The notes under the pieces were generated by a model. The model saw only the letters and a program-made list of their open reading frames with translations, did no database searches and had not been told where the DNA came from. Both the position numbers and the translations under genes were made by a program. Below, in pieces: positions 24,951 to 33,712 of a stretch of DNA of 64,000 nucleotides. The DNA comes from Wenxinia saemankumensis (GTDB taxonomy: Bacteria > Pseudomonadota > Alphaproteobacteria > Rhodobacterales > Rhodobacteraceae), in assembly GCF_900141735.1 (NCBI RefSeq), contig NZ_FQYO01000004.1, positions 186,001 through 250,000 on the forward strand, written 5' to 3'. Each line of letters opens with the position of its first letter. Within the stretch, counting starts at the first letter, position 1.

Positions 24951-26135
24951 CTACCGATCGCCGCCTAATGCGGCCTTGAAATGGCTGTCCCAGTCCGGAA
25001 GCGGGCCGGGCGGCGGGACCCGTTTCGGCCCGGCGGCGAGGGAGAGGATCGCCCGCGACCAGGAATAGACATCGCCCGGGGGCAGGTAAATGGCGCGTGG
25101 GCCGAGCTTTTCCTGCCATATGGCCAGATCGCAGCACACCGGCAGCGTGCCCTGGGCCAGCGCCTCGAACGGGGGCAGGCCGAACCCCTCGGCCCGCGAG
25201 GGCATCAGCAGCGCGCGGGCCCCGCCCAGCAGCGCGGCCACCGCGCCGTCGCCGAGGCCCGGCAGCTCGGTGACGCCCGGCACCCCGGCATCGAGACGGC
25301 GGGCGACATCCTCGATCCGCCAGCCGCGCCGCCCGCAGAGGTAGAGACGCGGCCGGTCCGCGCCGAACCCTTCCCAGGCGTCCAGCAGCAGGCCGATCTC
25401 CTTGCGGGGTTCGATCGTGCCCAGCGCGACGAAATAGGGCCCGGCGAGGTCGAGCCCGGAAGGCAGGTCCTCCGGCGCGGGCGCGGCCACGTCGATGCCG
25501 AGGGGCGCGGCGACGATCTCGGTGAAGGTGGACATCTCGGCGCGCAGCCGGTCCGCCGTGGCCTGCGAATTGGCGACGACCCGGGCCCCCGCCCCCGCCA
25601 CCGCGTCGAGCTGGGCGCGCAGCCGCGCGGGTGCCCCCGCCCGGACGAGATCGGGATGGTCGAGCGGGATCGTGTCGTGGATCAGGGCGGAGATGCGGGC
25701 GCCGGGATGGGCGCGCATCGCGGCGAGCGCGGGCTCGGTCAGGTCGGACAGCCCGACGAGGTGGAAGGCCGCACCCGGCGGGATGGTCCGCCGGAGCAAC
25801 CCCTCCAGCCCGCCCCTGCGGGCCCGGCCGACGGCGAGACGCCGCAGCGCCGTCTCGGCCCCCGCGCGCGCCGGGCGCCCGCGCCACCACAGGCGGGACA
25901 GCAGGTCCGGCGCGGGCGGGGATGCCTCGCCCGTCAGCAGCGGCACCGCGGCGCGCAGCCCCGCACGATCCAGAAGCAGCCAGCCCGGCCCCGTCCGCGC
26001 CAGCCCCCAGAGCGGGACCTCGTCGGACAGGAACCGGGCGAGATAGGCCAGTTCGACCCGGTCGACCCCGGTGGGCCGCATCCCCGCCCGCGACAGCAGC
26101 CGCGAGACGCTCAGGACCCGGCCCGGGGGCGCCAT
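24951..26135 (-). CDS. Glycosyltransferase family 4 (GT-B) protein
   Basis: A 394-aa GT-B glycosyltransferase. The C-terminal donor-binding half contains FVALGTIEPRKEIGLLLDAW and MPSRAEGFGLPPFEALAQGT, the EX7E-type motif of GT4. The N-terminal half carries ISALIHDTIPLDHPDLV and VVANSQATADRL. The ATG directly follows the galU stop (TGAATG), so the two are coupled and UDP-glucose is a reasonable, unproven donor. The gene is especially GC- and Ala/Leu-rich. Confidence 0.88.
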   Translation of the reverse strand: MAPPGRVLSVSRLLSRAGMRPTGVDRVELAYLARFLSDEVPLWGLARTGPGWLLLDRAGLRAAVPLLTGEASPPAPDLLSRLWWRGRPARAGAETALRRLAVGRARRGGLEGLLRRTIPPGAAFHLVGLSDLTEPALAAMRAHPGARISALIHDTIPLDHPDLVRAGAPARLRAQLDAVAGAGARVVANSQATADRLRAEMSTFTEIVAAPLGIDVAAPAPEDLPSGLDLAGPYFVALGTIEPRKEIGLLLDAWEGFGADRPRLYLCGRRGWRIEDVARRLDAGVPGVTELPGLGDGAVAALLGGARALLMPSRAEGFGLPPFEALAQGTLPVCCDLAIWQEKLGPRAIYLPPGDVYSWSRAILSLAAGPKRVPPPGPLPDWDSHFKAALGGDR

Positions 26136-27053
26136 TCAGCCGGCTTTGGCCGCCGCGCGCTTCGCGCAGATGCCGTCGACGAAGGCCGAGAACTCCGCCT
26201 GCAGGTCGGGCCGGGCGAGGCCGAAGGCCACCGTGGCCTCGAGGAACCCGCTCTTGGAGCCGCAATCGTAGCGGTCGCCCTCGAAGGTGAAGGAATGCAC
26301 GCCGCTCTGCGTGTCGATCTGCCGCGCGATCGCGTCGGTCAGCTGGATCTCGTTGCCGGCGGAGGGGTCGATGTCGCCGAGCGTGCGCATCACCGCTCCG
26401 GGCAGGATATAGCGGCCGATGACGGCAAGGTTGGACGGATTCTCGCCCTTCGGCGGCTTCTCGACCATGCCGCGCACGCGGGCGAGACGCTTGTTGCCGG
26501 CCAGGCGGCCCTTCTCGGGTTCGACGTCGAGCACGCCGTAGGCGCTGATCTTGTCGTCCGGCACCTCCATCGCGGCGACCATGCAGCCGCCGGTCTCCTC
26601 GTAGGCCTCGACCATCTGGGCGAGGCACGGCTTGTCGGCGGCGATCACGTCGTCGGGCAGGATCACGGCGAAGGGCTCGTCCCCGACCAGCCGCGCCGCG
26701 CAATGGACGGCGTGGCCGAGGCCGAGCGCCCGGTGCTGGCGAATATAGGCGATCGCGCCGTCGGCCATGTTCGTCGTCTCGAGAACCTTGAGCAGGTCCT
26801 TCTTGCCGTCCCGCTCGAGCTTCGACTGCAGTTCGGGCGCGCTGTCGAAATAATCCTCGAGCGCGGATTTTCCGCGCGAGGTCACGAAGATGAACTCGGT
26901 GATGCCGGCGGCGCGCGCCTCGTCGATCGCGTACTGGATCAGCGGCCGGTCGACGAGCGTCATGATCTCCTTCGGGACGGACTTGGTCGCGGGAAGGAAA
27001 CGTGTGCCCATCCCGGCGACGGGAAAGACGGCCTTGGTTACGCGTTGGGGCAT
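26136..27053 (-). CDS. galU: UTP-glucose-1-phosphate uridylyltransferase GalU
   Basis: A 305-aa enzyme that makes UDP-glucose for glycan synthesis. The N-terminal nucleotide-binding motif is FPVAGMGTRFLPATKSVPKE, followed by RPLIQYAIDEARAAG. The later segments AVILPDDVIA and MVEKPPKGENPSNLAVIGRY are typical of the family. The start MPQRVTKAVF at 27053 has AGAGAG upstream. A longer start at 27077 (MQTQQREP) is possible. A promoter is visible upstream. Confidence 0.96.
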   Translation of the reverse strand: MPQRVTKAVFPVAGMGTRFLPATKSVPKEIMTLVDRPLIQYAIDEARAAGITEFIFVTSRGKSALEDYFDSAPELQSKLERDGKKDLLKVLETTNMADGAIAYIRQHRALGLGHAVHCAARLVGDEPFAVILPDDVIAADKPCLAQMVEAYEETGGCMVAAMEVPDDKISAYGVLDVEPEKGRLAGNKRLARVRGMVEKPPKGENPSNLAVIGRYILPGAVMRTLGDIDPSAGNEIQLTDAIARQIDTQSGVHSFTFEGDRYDCGSKSGFLEATVAFGLARPDLQAEFSAFVDGICAKRAAAKAG

Positions 27054-27135
27054 CGGCTCTCTCTGCTGTGTCTGCATGGCGCGAACGTCGGCGTTCACGG
27101 CTTCGTTCCGGTCCCTAGGCCCGGGACCGGGCACA

Positions 27136-27164
27136 ATCATGGCGATATGTCGAAATTGTCGCAA
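27136..27164 (-). promoter_or_regulatory. Promoter candidate for galU
   Basis: Minus strand: TTGCGA (27159-27164), a 17-nt spacer, CATGAT (27136-27141). It lies about 80 nt upstream of the galU start. Confidence 0.55.
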
Positions 27165-27172
27165 CTTGTTGA

Positions 27173-27192
27173 CGGCGGGGAAAGGCCCGCCG
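27173..27192. other. GC-rich hairpin after the GT2 gene
   Basis: CGGCGGG (27173-27179) pairs with CCCGCCG (27186-27192). It lies 2 nt past the GT2 stop codon and just upstream of the galU promoter. There is no U-tract, so it may only stabilise the 3' end. Confidence 0.4.
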
Positions 27193-27194
27193 CG

Positions 27195-28442
27195 TCAGTC
27201 GAGCCCGCGCTGCGAGGCGATCCGCGCCCGCTCCTCCCGCAGCCGCTGCTGCAGCCCGGCCCGGCGCCAGAGCGGCTGCGACCGCTCGGACGGGCCGTTG
27301 ATGCCGCCGCGATGCAGCCAGATGCCGGGCGGCAGGAAGGTCACCCGCCACGGGCGCGCGGTGCGCGACAGGACGACCAGCGTCGGCCGCCCGCCCCCCG
27401 CGGCCAGCGCCTCCGCCCGCCGCAGGAGCCGCCGCCGCGACAGGAGGCGCCCGGTCAGCAGGACCGGGGCGCCTGTCGCGGTCGGGAACGGCCGGAACGC
27501 CTCGGTGGCTGGCGGGATCGCGGGGAGCGGGTGGGGCGCCCGGTCCAGCCCCGCGGCGAAGCCCGCCGCCAGCCCCCGCAGCAATCGCCGCGCGCCCCAG
27601 GGCGTCAGCCGGCCGTGCAGCACGTGGCGGCGCAGCCGCGCCCGCTGCGCCGCCAGTTCTGCCGCCAGCAGACCGGCAGGATCGGCGCGCGGATCGTGCC
27701 GCAGGTGGAAGGCGGCGAGACTGGCGCCGATCTCGGTCAGGTCGGTCGGCACCCGGTTCGCGCGGCGCCGGGCGCTGGCCAGGAAGCCGTGATGCACCTC
27801 GGCTCCCGGCACGAAGGCGATCGTCCGCCCCATGGCGGCGAGCCGCAGGTTCAGGTCCGCCTCGTCGAGATAGAAGCGGAAGGCCGGGTCGAAGCCGCCC
27901 ATCGCTGCGAGGAGGTCACGGCGGAACGCCATGTTCGTGCCCTCGGTCTTGCCGCCCCGCCCCGGGCGGCCCGTCAACGTGCTGGTCCGCCTCCCGGCGG
28001 CCAGCGGGACGGTCCGGCCGGACGCCTCGATCACGCTGGCCCGCCATTGCCACGAGATGCCGTTGCGCCCGCGCACCGCCCCGCCGGCCGCGTCGACATC
28101 GCCCCGGGCGAAGGGCGCGGCCAGCCGGTCCAGCCAGGTCGGCTCGGGCACCGCGTCGTCGTCGAGAAAGGCGACGATGCCGCCCGCCGCCCGCGCGAGT
28201 CCCAGATTGCGCGCGGCCGAGATGTTCGGCTCGTCGAAGGGCACCGCCTTCACCGCCCCGGCCCGGGGCGAGGCCGCGATCGCGTCCAGCCCGGCCGGAT
28301 CGGCGACCACGATCACCTCGAAGGCGGGATGAAGGAGCTGCGACAGCCCGCAGAGCGCGCGGAGCAGGGCCCGAGGCCTGCCCCGGCTGACGACGACGAC
28401 GCTGACCCGCGCCCCGGCCACGCCTGCCGGGGCCGATGCCAT
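27195..28442 (-). CDS. Glycosyltransferase family 2
   Basis: A 415-aa protein with an N-terminal GT-A domain. Motifs are VSVVVVSRGRPRALLRAL, NISAARNLGLARAAGGIVAF followed by the metal-binding LDDDAVPEP, TEGTNMAFRRDLL and FRFYLDEADLNLRL. The C-terminal 150 residues are basic and helical and match nothing I know. Its ATG overlaps the cysQ stop (TGATG), linking it to PAP turnover. The substrate is unknown. Confidence 0.88.
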   Translation of the reverse strand: MASAPAGVAGARVSVVVVSRGRPRALLRALCGLSQLLHPAFEVIVVADPAGLDAIAASPRAGAVKAVPFDEPNISAARNLGLARAAGGIVAFLDDDAVPEPTWLDRLAAPFARGDVDAAGGAVRGRNGISWQWRASVIEASGRTVPLAAGRRTSTLTGRPGRGGKTEGTNMAFRRDLLAAMGGFDPAFRFYLDEADLNLRLAAMGRTIAFVPGAEVHHGFLASARRRANRVPTDLTEIGASLAAFHLRHDPRADPAGLLAAELAAQRARLRRHVLHGRLTPWGARRLLRGLAAGFAAGLDRAPHPLPAIPPATEAFRPFPTATGAPVLLTGRLLSRRRLLRRAEALAAGGGRPTLVVLSRTARPWRVTFLPPGIWLHRGGINGPSERSQPLWRRAGLQQRLREERARIASQRGLD

Positions 28443-29239
28443 CAGGCGGGCCGGAGGTCGACGCCCGGCGCGTGCGCGATGAAGAACGGGTTGGCGAACC
28501 CGTCCTTGCCGTAGCGCAGCGGCGTGTGGTCGTCGAACCGCACCACGGCGCCGCCCGCCCCGGCCAGGACGGCGTGACCCGCGGCGGTGTCCCATTCCAT
28601 CGTCCGCCCGAGGCGGGGATACAGATCCGCCTCGCCCGTCGCGACGAGGCAGAACTTCAGCGAGGACCCCGCACTGGTCATGTCGCGCACGGCGTACTTG
28701 CCGATGTAGTCGTCGGTCGCCTGGTCGCGGTGCGATTTCGACGCCACCACCATCAGCGCCGCGTTGTCGGGGGACGAGACGCGGATCGGCGCGGTCGGCC
28801 CCGCGGCGGCGGGATCGTGATCCCCGGTCTCCTCGACCGAGACGCCGTTTGCATCGGTGTAGAAGAGCCGGCCCTTGGCGGGGGCATAGACCACGCCGCG
28901 CACCGGCACGCCGTCCTCGACATAGGCGATGTTGACGGTGAAGTCGCCGCGCCGCTGCACGAATTCCTTCGTCCCGTCGAGCGGGTCGACGATCAGGAAG
29001 GTCGAAACGGACAGGTCGTGCGTGCCCGCCTGTTCCTCGGTCACCAGCGGCACGTCGGGAAAGGCCGCGCGCAGCCCGGCGGAGATCAGGGCGTCGGCGG
29101 CCTCGTCCGCCTCGGTCACGGGCGAGGCGTCGGACTTGGTCTTCACCTCGAAATCGTCGGCGCCGTAGATCTTTATGATGCTCGCCCCGGCCTCGAGCGC
29201 GAGGCGGCGCATCGTCTCGGCCAATTTGCCATGATCCAT
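28442..29239 (-). CDS. cysQ: 3'(2'),5'-bisphosphate nucleotidase CysQ
   Basis: A 265-aa inositol-monophosphatase-fold enzyme that converts PAP, the by-product of PAPS-using sulfotransferases, to AMP. Metal-site motifs are VTEEQAG, IVDPLDGTKEF and EWDTAAGHAVL. The GT2 gene follows with a 1-nt overlap, and a sulfotransferase lies in the same cluster. PAP removal may therefore serve glycan sulfation as well as sulfate assimilation. It is divergent from the ABC-2 permease. Confidence 0.93.
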   Translation of the reverse strand: MDHGKLAETMRRLALEAGASIIKIYGADDFEVKTKSDASPVTEADEAADALISAGLRAAFPDVPLVTEEQAGTHDLSVSTFLIVDPLDGTKEFVQRRGDFTVNIAYVEDGVPVRGVVYAPAKGRLFYTDANGVSVEETGDHDPAAAGPTAPIRVSSPDNAALMVVASKSHRDQATDDYIGKYAVRDMTSAGSSLKFCLVATGEADLYPRLGRTMEWDTAAGHAVLAGAGGAVVRFDDHTPLRYGKDGFANPFFIAHAPGVDLRPA

Positions 29240-29376
29240 GGGAAAAATCCTGTCGCCCGGGGGAAGTGAGGCGGGCGCGATTGCCCGGCGGGTGCCCGGA
29301 CCTTATGCTGGGGCGGCAACGGAACGGCAAGCTCCGCATGGCAGCATGCGACACCGGGACAGCACGGCGAGGCGCG

Positions 29377-30198
29377 ATGTTCGAGGCGAGACGCACACGC
29401 TCCGGCACCAGGACGGCCCTCGGCCTGCTGGAGCTGATCTACCACACGACGGTGCGCGACATCCGCAAGTCCCATCGCAACGCCCTCGCCGGGCTGGCGA
29501 TGAACATCGTGCAGACCCTGACCTTCGTGCTGGCCTTCTACCTGATGTTCACCCTGCTGGGCGCCCGCGGCGCCGCGCTGCGGGGCGATTTCATGCTGTA
29601 CCTGCTCTCCGGCATCTTCCTGTTCCTGACCCATACAAAGACGATGGGCGCCGTGGTCCGGGCCGAGGGGCCCGCCAGCTCGATCATGCAGCACCTGCCG
29701 CTGAACACCGCGATCACGATCACCGCGGCCGCGCTGTCGGCGCTCTACATCCAGGTCCTGTCGCTGGCGGTGGTGCTGTTCTTCTACCACGTGCTCGTCA
29801 CGCCGGTCGTGATCGACGACTGGGCCGGGGCGGCGGGGATGCTGCTGCTCGCCTGGTTCAGCGGCCTCGCGATCGGGCTCATCTTCACCGCGATCAAGCC
29901 CTGGGCGCCGGAGGTCACGCAGATCGGATCGTCGGTCTGGGGGCGGGCCAACATGATCTTCAGCGGCAAGATGTTCGTCGCCAATTCGCTGCCGGTCTCG
30001 ATGCTGGTCCTGTTCTCGTGGAACCCGCTCTTCCACATCATCGACCAGTGCCGGGGCTTCGTCTTCCTGAACTACAACCCGCACAACACCTCGATCGGCT
30101 ACCCCGTCTACGTGACGCTGGGCCTCTTCATGGTCGGCCTGATGGGCGAGTTCTACACCCGACGCCACGCCTCGCGCAGCTGGGGGGCGGCGCGATGA
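29377..30198 (+). CDS. ABC-2-type polysaccharide export permease (KpsM/Wzm-like)
   Basis: A 273-aa inner-membrane protein with about six hydrophobic helices after a short basic N-terminus, fitting the ABC-2 permease family. Useful segments are LAMNIVQTLTFVLAFYLMFTLLG, split here as LAMNIVQTLTFVLAF and YLMFTLLG, then FLFLTHTKTMGA and a C-terminal NYNPHNTSIGYPVYV. The start at 29377 has GGCGAGG upstream; upstream in-frame starts exist to 29266. It probably exports a surface glycan, but no partner ATPase (KpsT/Wzt type) lies in the window. The next gene overlaps by ATGA. Confidence 0.85.
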   Translation: MFEARRTRSGTRTALGLLELIYHTTVRDIRKSHRNALAGLAMNIVQTLTFVLAFYLMFTLLGARGAALRGDFMLYLLSGIFLFLTHTKTMGAVVRAEGPASSIMQHLPLNTAITITAAALSALYIQVLSLAVVLFFYHVLVTPVVIDDWAGAAGMLLLAWFSGLAIGLIFTAIKPWAPEVTQIGSSVWGRANMIFSGKMFVANSLPVSMLVLFSWNPLFHIIDQCRGFVFLNYNPHNTSIGYPVYVTLGLFMVGLMGEFYTRRHASRSWGAAR

Positions 30199-30842
30199 CC
30201 GGCCGCCGGATCGCGGCGGCGCTGCGGGCCGGGTTGCTGGCCGGGTCGCTGGCCGGGCTGATCGCGGGGCCGGCCCCGGCGCAGATGTCGGCCGGGCCCT
30301 TCCCCGCGCAGTATTCCGTCACCGGCGTGGCCGACGACGACCGGCTGAACATCCGGGCCGAGCCCGACGCCTCCTCTCCGATCCTGGACAGCTACTTTCC
30401 CTACGCCATGAACGTCGAGGTGCTGCGCACGACACCGGACGGCAGCTGGGGCCTCGTCGGCCTGCCGGAGGGGAACGGCTGGGTCTCCATGCGCTACCTC
30501 GCCGCGCAGGAGACCGACCCGGCCGAGATCCCCCGCCCGCTGAACTGCGGCGGGACCGAGCCGTTCTGGTCGCTGAACATGACGCTGCGCGGCGACGAAT
30601 ACGATTCCCCCGGGACCGGCTACCGCTTCCTCTCGCTCCTCTCCGCCCGGACGGCGCCGAACGGCTATCTCGCTACGTTCGAGGAAGGGCCGACCCTGAA
30701 CCGGACCCTGACGGTCATGCGCGGCGCCTGCTCCGACGGGATGAGCGACCGGGAATACGGCTGGCGGGCGATGCTGTTCAACGACGCGCCCGACGGGTCG
30801 GAGGTGCAGGCCGGCTGCTGCACCCTGGACGGCAACTTCTGA
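30195..30842 (+). CDS. Exported SH3-domain protein with COG3650-like C-terminus
   Basis: A 215-aa protein with a signal peptide (residues 1-29, ending APAQ). A bacterial SH3-type domain follows (about 40-105: DDRLNIRAEPDASSPILDSY, SWGLVGLPEGNGWVSMRYL). The C-terminal domain (about 115-215) starts NCGGTEPFWSLNM and holds cysteines near its end (GACSDGM, AGCCTLDGNF). Such proteins are often cell-wall or envelope associated. The binding partner is unknown. It is translationally coupled to the ABC-2 permease. Confidence 0.82.
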   Translation: MTGRRIAAALRAGLLAGSLAGLIAGPAPAQMSAGPFPAQYSVTGVADDDRLNIRAEPDASSPILDSYFPYAMNVEVLRTTPDGSWGLVGLPEGNGWVSMRYLAAQETDPAEIPRPLNCGGTEPFWSLNMTLRGDEYDSPGTGYRFLSLLSARTAPNGYLATFEEGPTLNRTLTVMRGACSDGMSDREYGWRAMLFNDAPDGSEVQAGCCTLDGNF

Positions 30843-30899
30843 AAGGCGGCGGCGACGACAGCCTCTGCCGCCGCCGTCGCGGGCCGATCGGTCGACCCC

Positions 30900-31508
30900 T
30901 CAGGTCACCACCCGCAAGGTCACGTTGATCCGGCCCGGCCCCTCCAACAGGGTCGAGGTGCCGGGATAGATCCGGTCGATCCCGTGATGGATCAGACGTG
31001 CCGCGCCGCCCATGACGATCACGTCGCCCGAGCGCAGGCGCACGCTCTCGGTCCGGCCGCCGCGCTCGATGTTCCCGATCCGGAACAGCGCCTCGTCGCC
31101 GAGCGAGATCGAGACGACGGGGGCATCCATGTCCGCCTCGTCCCGGTCCTGGTGCATCCCCATCCGGGCATCCGCGTCGTAGAAGTTGACGAGACAGCTC
31201 TCGGGCGCCCGCCCGCTGCCGGACACCCGGTCCCAGACGGCACGGATCGAGGCGGGGATGGGCGGCCAGTCCGTGCCCGAGGGATGGCGTGGCTCGTAGC
31301 GGTAGCCGCGCCGGTCCGACACCCAGCCGAAGGCCCCGGCCGAGGTCATCCGCACGCTCATCTTCTGCCCGCGCCGCGTCTCGGGGCGGATCAGGGGCGC
31401 CGCCCGGACGACGGCGCGCAGATCGGCGACCATCGCCTCCTGCGCGGGCTGGTCCAGCAGGCCGGGCCAGAGCCGAACCCCTCGCAAATCAAGGCTTTCC
31501 CCGTCCAT
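30900..31508 (-). CDS. alkB: AlkB-type alpha-ketoglutarate-dependent DNA repair dioxygenase
   Basis: A 202-aa Fe(II)/2-oxoglutarate dioxygenase that reverses 1-methyladenine and 3-methylcytosine lesions by oxidative demethylation. The iron ligands are H119 and D121 in MHQDRDEAD and H175 in LIHHGIDRI. The 2-oxoglutarate-binding Arg lies in RINVTLR (R193, R199). The start at 31508 has GGGAGGGA upstream; the longer frame to 31652 is unlikely. It is divergent from dnaK. Confidence 0.94.
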   Translation of the reverse strand: MDGESLDLRGVRLWPGLLDQPAQEAMVADLRAVVRAAPLIRPETRRGQKMSVRMTSAGAFGWVSDRRGYRYEPRHPSGTDWPPIPASIRAVWDRVSGSGRAPESCLVNFYDADARMGMHQDRDEADMDAPVVSISLGDEALFRIGNIERGGRTESVRLRSGDVIVMGGAARLIHHGIDRIYPGTSTLLEGPGRINVTLRVVT

Positions 31509-31563
31509 TCCCTCCCCGTGCCGCGCCGCGGCAAAAATGTCACAAACTCGTCGGCCGGGCGTG

Positions 31564-31592
31564 TTGCAGGCCCAAGACCGCCTCCCTATATA
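31564..31592 (+). promoter_or_regulatory. dnaK promoter
   Basis: TTGCAG (31564-31569), a 17-nt spacer, TATATA (31587-31592). The wider CCTATATA also resembles the -10 of alphaproteobacterial heat-shock (RpoH) promoters. The leader would be about 120 nt. Confidence 0.7.
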
Positions 31593-31721
31593 CGGCCAGT
31601 CGGCAGGGAGAGACACCTCGCCCCGCCCAAGGAACCAGAGCTGAACACCCATACAGGCCGGGGTGCCTCGCCCATGTGGGCCCCGCGCCGCTCAGACCGC
31701 CTTAAGAGAGGGATTTGAAGA

Positions 31722-33632
31722 ATGGCCAAAGTCATCGGCATCGACCTCGGCACGACGAACTCCTGCGTCGCCATCATGGACGGCTCGCAGCCCCGCGTGG
31801 TCGAGAATTCCGAAGGGGCGCGCACCACGCCCTCCATCGTCGCCTTCACCGAGGACGAGCGCCTCGTCGGCCAGTCCGCTAAGCGGCAGGCGGTGACCAA
31901 CCCCGACAACACCATCTTCGCCGTGAAGCGCCTGATCGGCCGCCGCACGACCGATGCCGAGGTGGAGAAGGACCGCAAGCTCGTCCCCTACACCATCATC
32001 GACGGCGGCAACGGCGACGCCTGGGTCCAGTCCCGCGGCGAGAAATACTCCCCGTCCCAGATCTCCGCCTTCATCCTGCAGAAGATGAAGGAGACCGCCG
32101 AGTCCTATCTGGGCGAGAAGGTCGAGCAGGCGGTCATCACCGTCCCGGCCTATTTCAACGACGCCCAGCGCCAGGCGACCAAGGATGCCGGCAAGATCGC
32201 CGGCCTCGAGGTGCTGCGCATCATCAACGAGCCGACGGCCGCCGCGCTGGCCTACGGGCTCGACAAGAAGGACACCAAGACGATCGCGGTCTACGACCTC
32301 GGCGGCGGCACGTTCGACGTGACCATCCTCGAGATCGACGACGGCCTGTTCGAAGTGAAATCGACCAACGGGGACACGTTCCTCGGGGGCGAGGATTTCG
32401 ACATGCGGATCGTCAACTACCTCGCCGACGAGTTCAAGAAGGAGCACGGCGTCGACCTCACGGCCGACAAGATGGCCCTTCAGCGCCTGAAGGAAGCGGC
32501 CGAGAAGGCGAAGATCGAGCTCAGCTCCTCCACCCAGACCGAGATCAACCAGCCGTTCATCTCGATGGGCTCCAGCGGCCAGCCGCTGCACATGGTGATG
32601 AAGCTGACCCGGGCCAAGCTGGAAAGCCTCGTCGCGGACCTCATCAAGAAGTCGATGAAGCCGTGCCAGGACGCGCTGAAGGATGCCGGCCTCTCCAAGG
32701 GCGACATCGACGAGGTCGTGCTCGTCGGCGGCATGACCCGGATGCCGAAGGTAGTCGAGGAAGTGACCAAGTTCTTCGGCAAGGAGCCGCACAAGGGCGT
32801 CAACCCGGACGAGGTCGTGGCGCTGGGCGCCGCCATCCAGGCGGGCGTGCTGCAGGGTGACGTCAAGGACGTGGTCCTGCTCGACGTGACGCCGCTGTCG
32901 CTCGGCATCGAGACGCTGGGCGGCGTGTTCACCCGGCTGATCGACCGCAACACGACGATCCCGACCAAGAAGAGCCAGATCTTCTCCACCGCCGAGGACA
33001 ACCAGTCGGCCGTGACGATCCGGGTCTTCCAGGGCGAGCGCGAGATGGCGGCCGACAACAAGATGCTCGGCCAGTTCAATCTCGAGCAGATCCCGCCCGC
33101 GCCCCGCGGCATGCCGCAGATCGAGGTGACCTTCGACATCGACGCCAACGGCATCGTGTCGGTCAGCGCCAAGGACAAGGGCACCGGCAAGGAGCAGAAG
33201 ATCACCATCCAGGCCTCCGGCGGCCTGTCCGACGACGACATCGAGCGGATGGTGAAGGACGCCGAGGAGAACGCGGACGCCGACAAGAAGCGGCGCGAGC
33301 TGGTCGAGGCCCGCAATCAGGCCGAGAGCCTGATCCACTCGACCGAGAAGGCGATCGAGGAGCACGGCTCCAAGGTCGACCCCTCCACCGTCGAGGCGAT
33401 CGAGCTGGCCATCGCGGCGCTCAAGGACGAGCTGGACGGCGAGCAGCCGGAGAAGATCCGCTCCGGCATCCAGAACGTCACCGAAGCGTCGATGCGCCTG
33501 GGCGAGGCGATCTACAAGTCGCAGTCCGAAGAGGATGGCGGCTCGGACGAGCCCAAGGCCTCGGATCAGGGCGACGACGACATCGTCGACGCCGATTTCG
33601 AGGACCTCGGCGAGGACAAGCGTGGCCAGTAA
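31722..33632 (+). CDS. dnaK: Molecular chaperone DnaK (Hsp70)
   Basis: A 636-aa Hsp70. The ATPase domain runs from [16 protein letters not shown] through [15 protein letters not shown] and [10 protein letters not shown]. The interdomain linker is [13 protein letters not shown]. The substrate-binding and lid domains follow, and the C-terminus is acidic (ending [14 protein letters not shown]). It refolds proteins with DnaJ and GrpE and helps control sigma-32; grpE is not in the window. GAGGG lies upstream of the ATG. The ATP-binding and linker motifs are complete. Confidence 0.99.
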   Translation: MAKVIGIDLGTTNSCVAIMDGSQPRVVENSEGARTTPSIVAFTEDERLVGQSAKRQAVTNPDNTIFAVKRLIGRRTTDAEVEKDRKLVPYTIIDGGNGDAWVQSRGEKYSPSQISAFILQKMKETAESYLGEKVEQAVITVPAYFNDAQRQATKDAGKIAGLEVLRIINEPTAAALAYGLDKKDTKTIAVYDLGGGTFDVTILEIDDGLFEVKSTNGDTFLGGEDFDMRIVNYLADEFKKEHGVDLTADKMALQRLKEAAEKAKIELSSSTQTEINQPFISMGSSGQPLHMVMKLTRAKLESLVADLIKKSMKPCQDALKDAGLSKGDIDEVVLVGGMTRMPKVVEEVTKFFGKEPHKGVNPDEVVALGAAIQAGVLQGDVKDVVLLDVTPLSLGIETLGGVFTRLIDRNTTIPTKKSQIFSTAEDNQSAVTIRVFQGEREMAADNKMLGQFNLEQIPPAPRGMPQIEVTFDIDANGIVSVSAKDKGTGKEQKITIQASGGLSDDDIERMVKDAEENADADKKRRELVEARNQAESLIHSTEKAIEEHGSKVDPSTVEAIELAIAALKDELDGEQPEKIRSGIQNVTEASMRLGEAIYKSQSEEDGGSDEPKASDQGDDDIVDADFEDLGEDKRGQ

Positions 33633-33656
33633 CGCGGCCTGACCGGAACGAGAGGA

Positions 33657-33685
33657 GACCGGCCCGCGACCCGGGCCGGTCTTTT
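33657..33685 (+). terminator. Intercistronic terminator between dnaK and dnaJ
   Basis: A perfect 10-bp stem GACCGGCCCG/CGGGCCGGTC (33657-33666 with 33672-33681), a 5-nt loop and TTTT. It starts 25 nt after the dnaK stop and should reduce readthrough into dnaJ. Confidence 0.85.
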
Positions 33686-33712
33686 CATTGAACGACAGGA
33701 GACGCGACCAGT

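Noticed and set aside
24981-28514. A 1177-codon plus-strand frame opposite the GT4, galU and GT2 genes
   Set aside because: Same reasoning: it covers three well-supported minus-strand genes and a promoter, and it shows no motifs.
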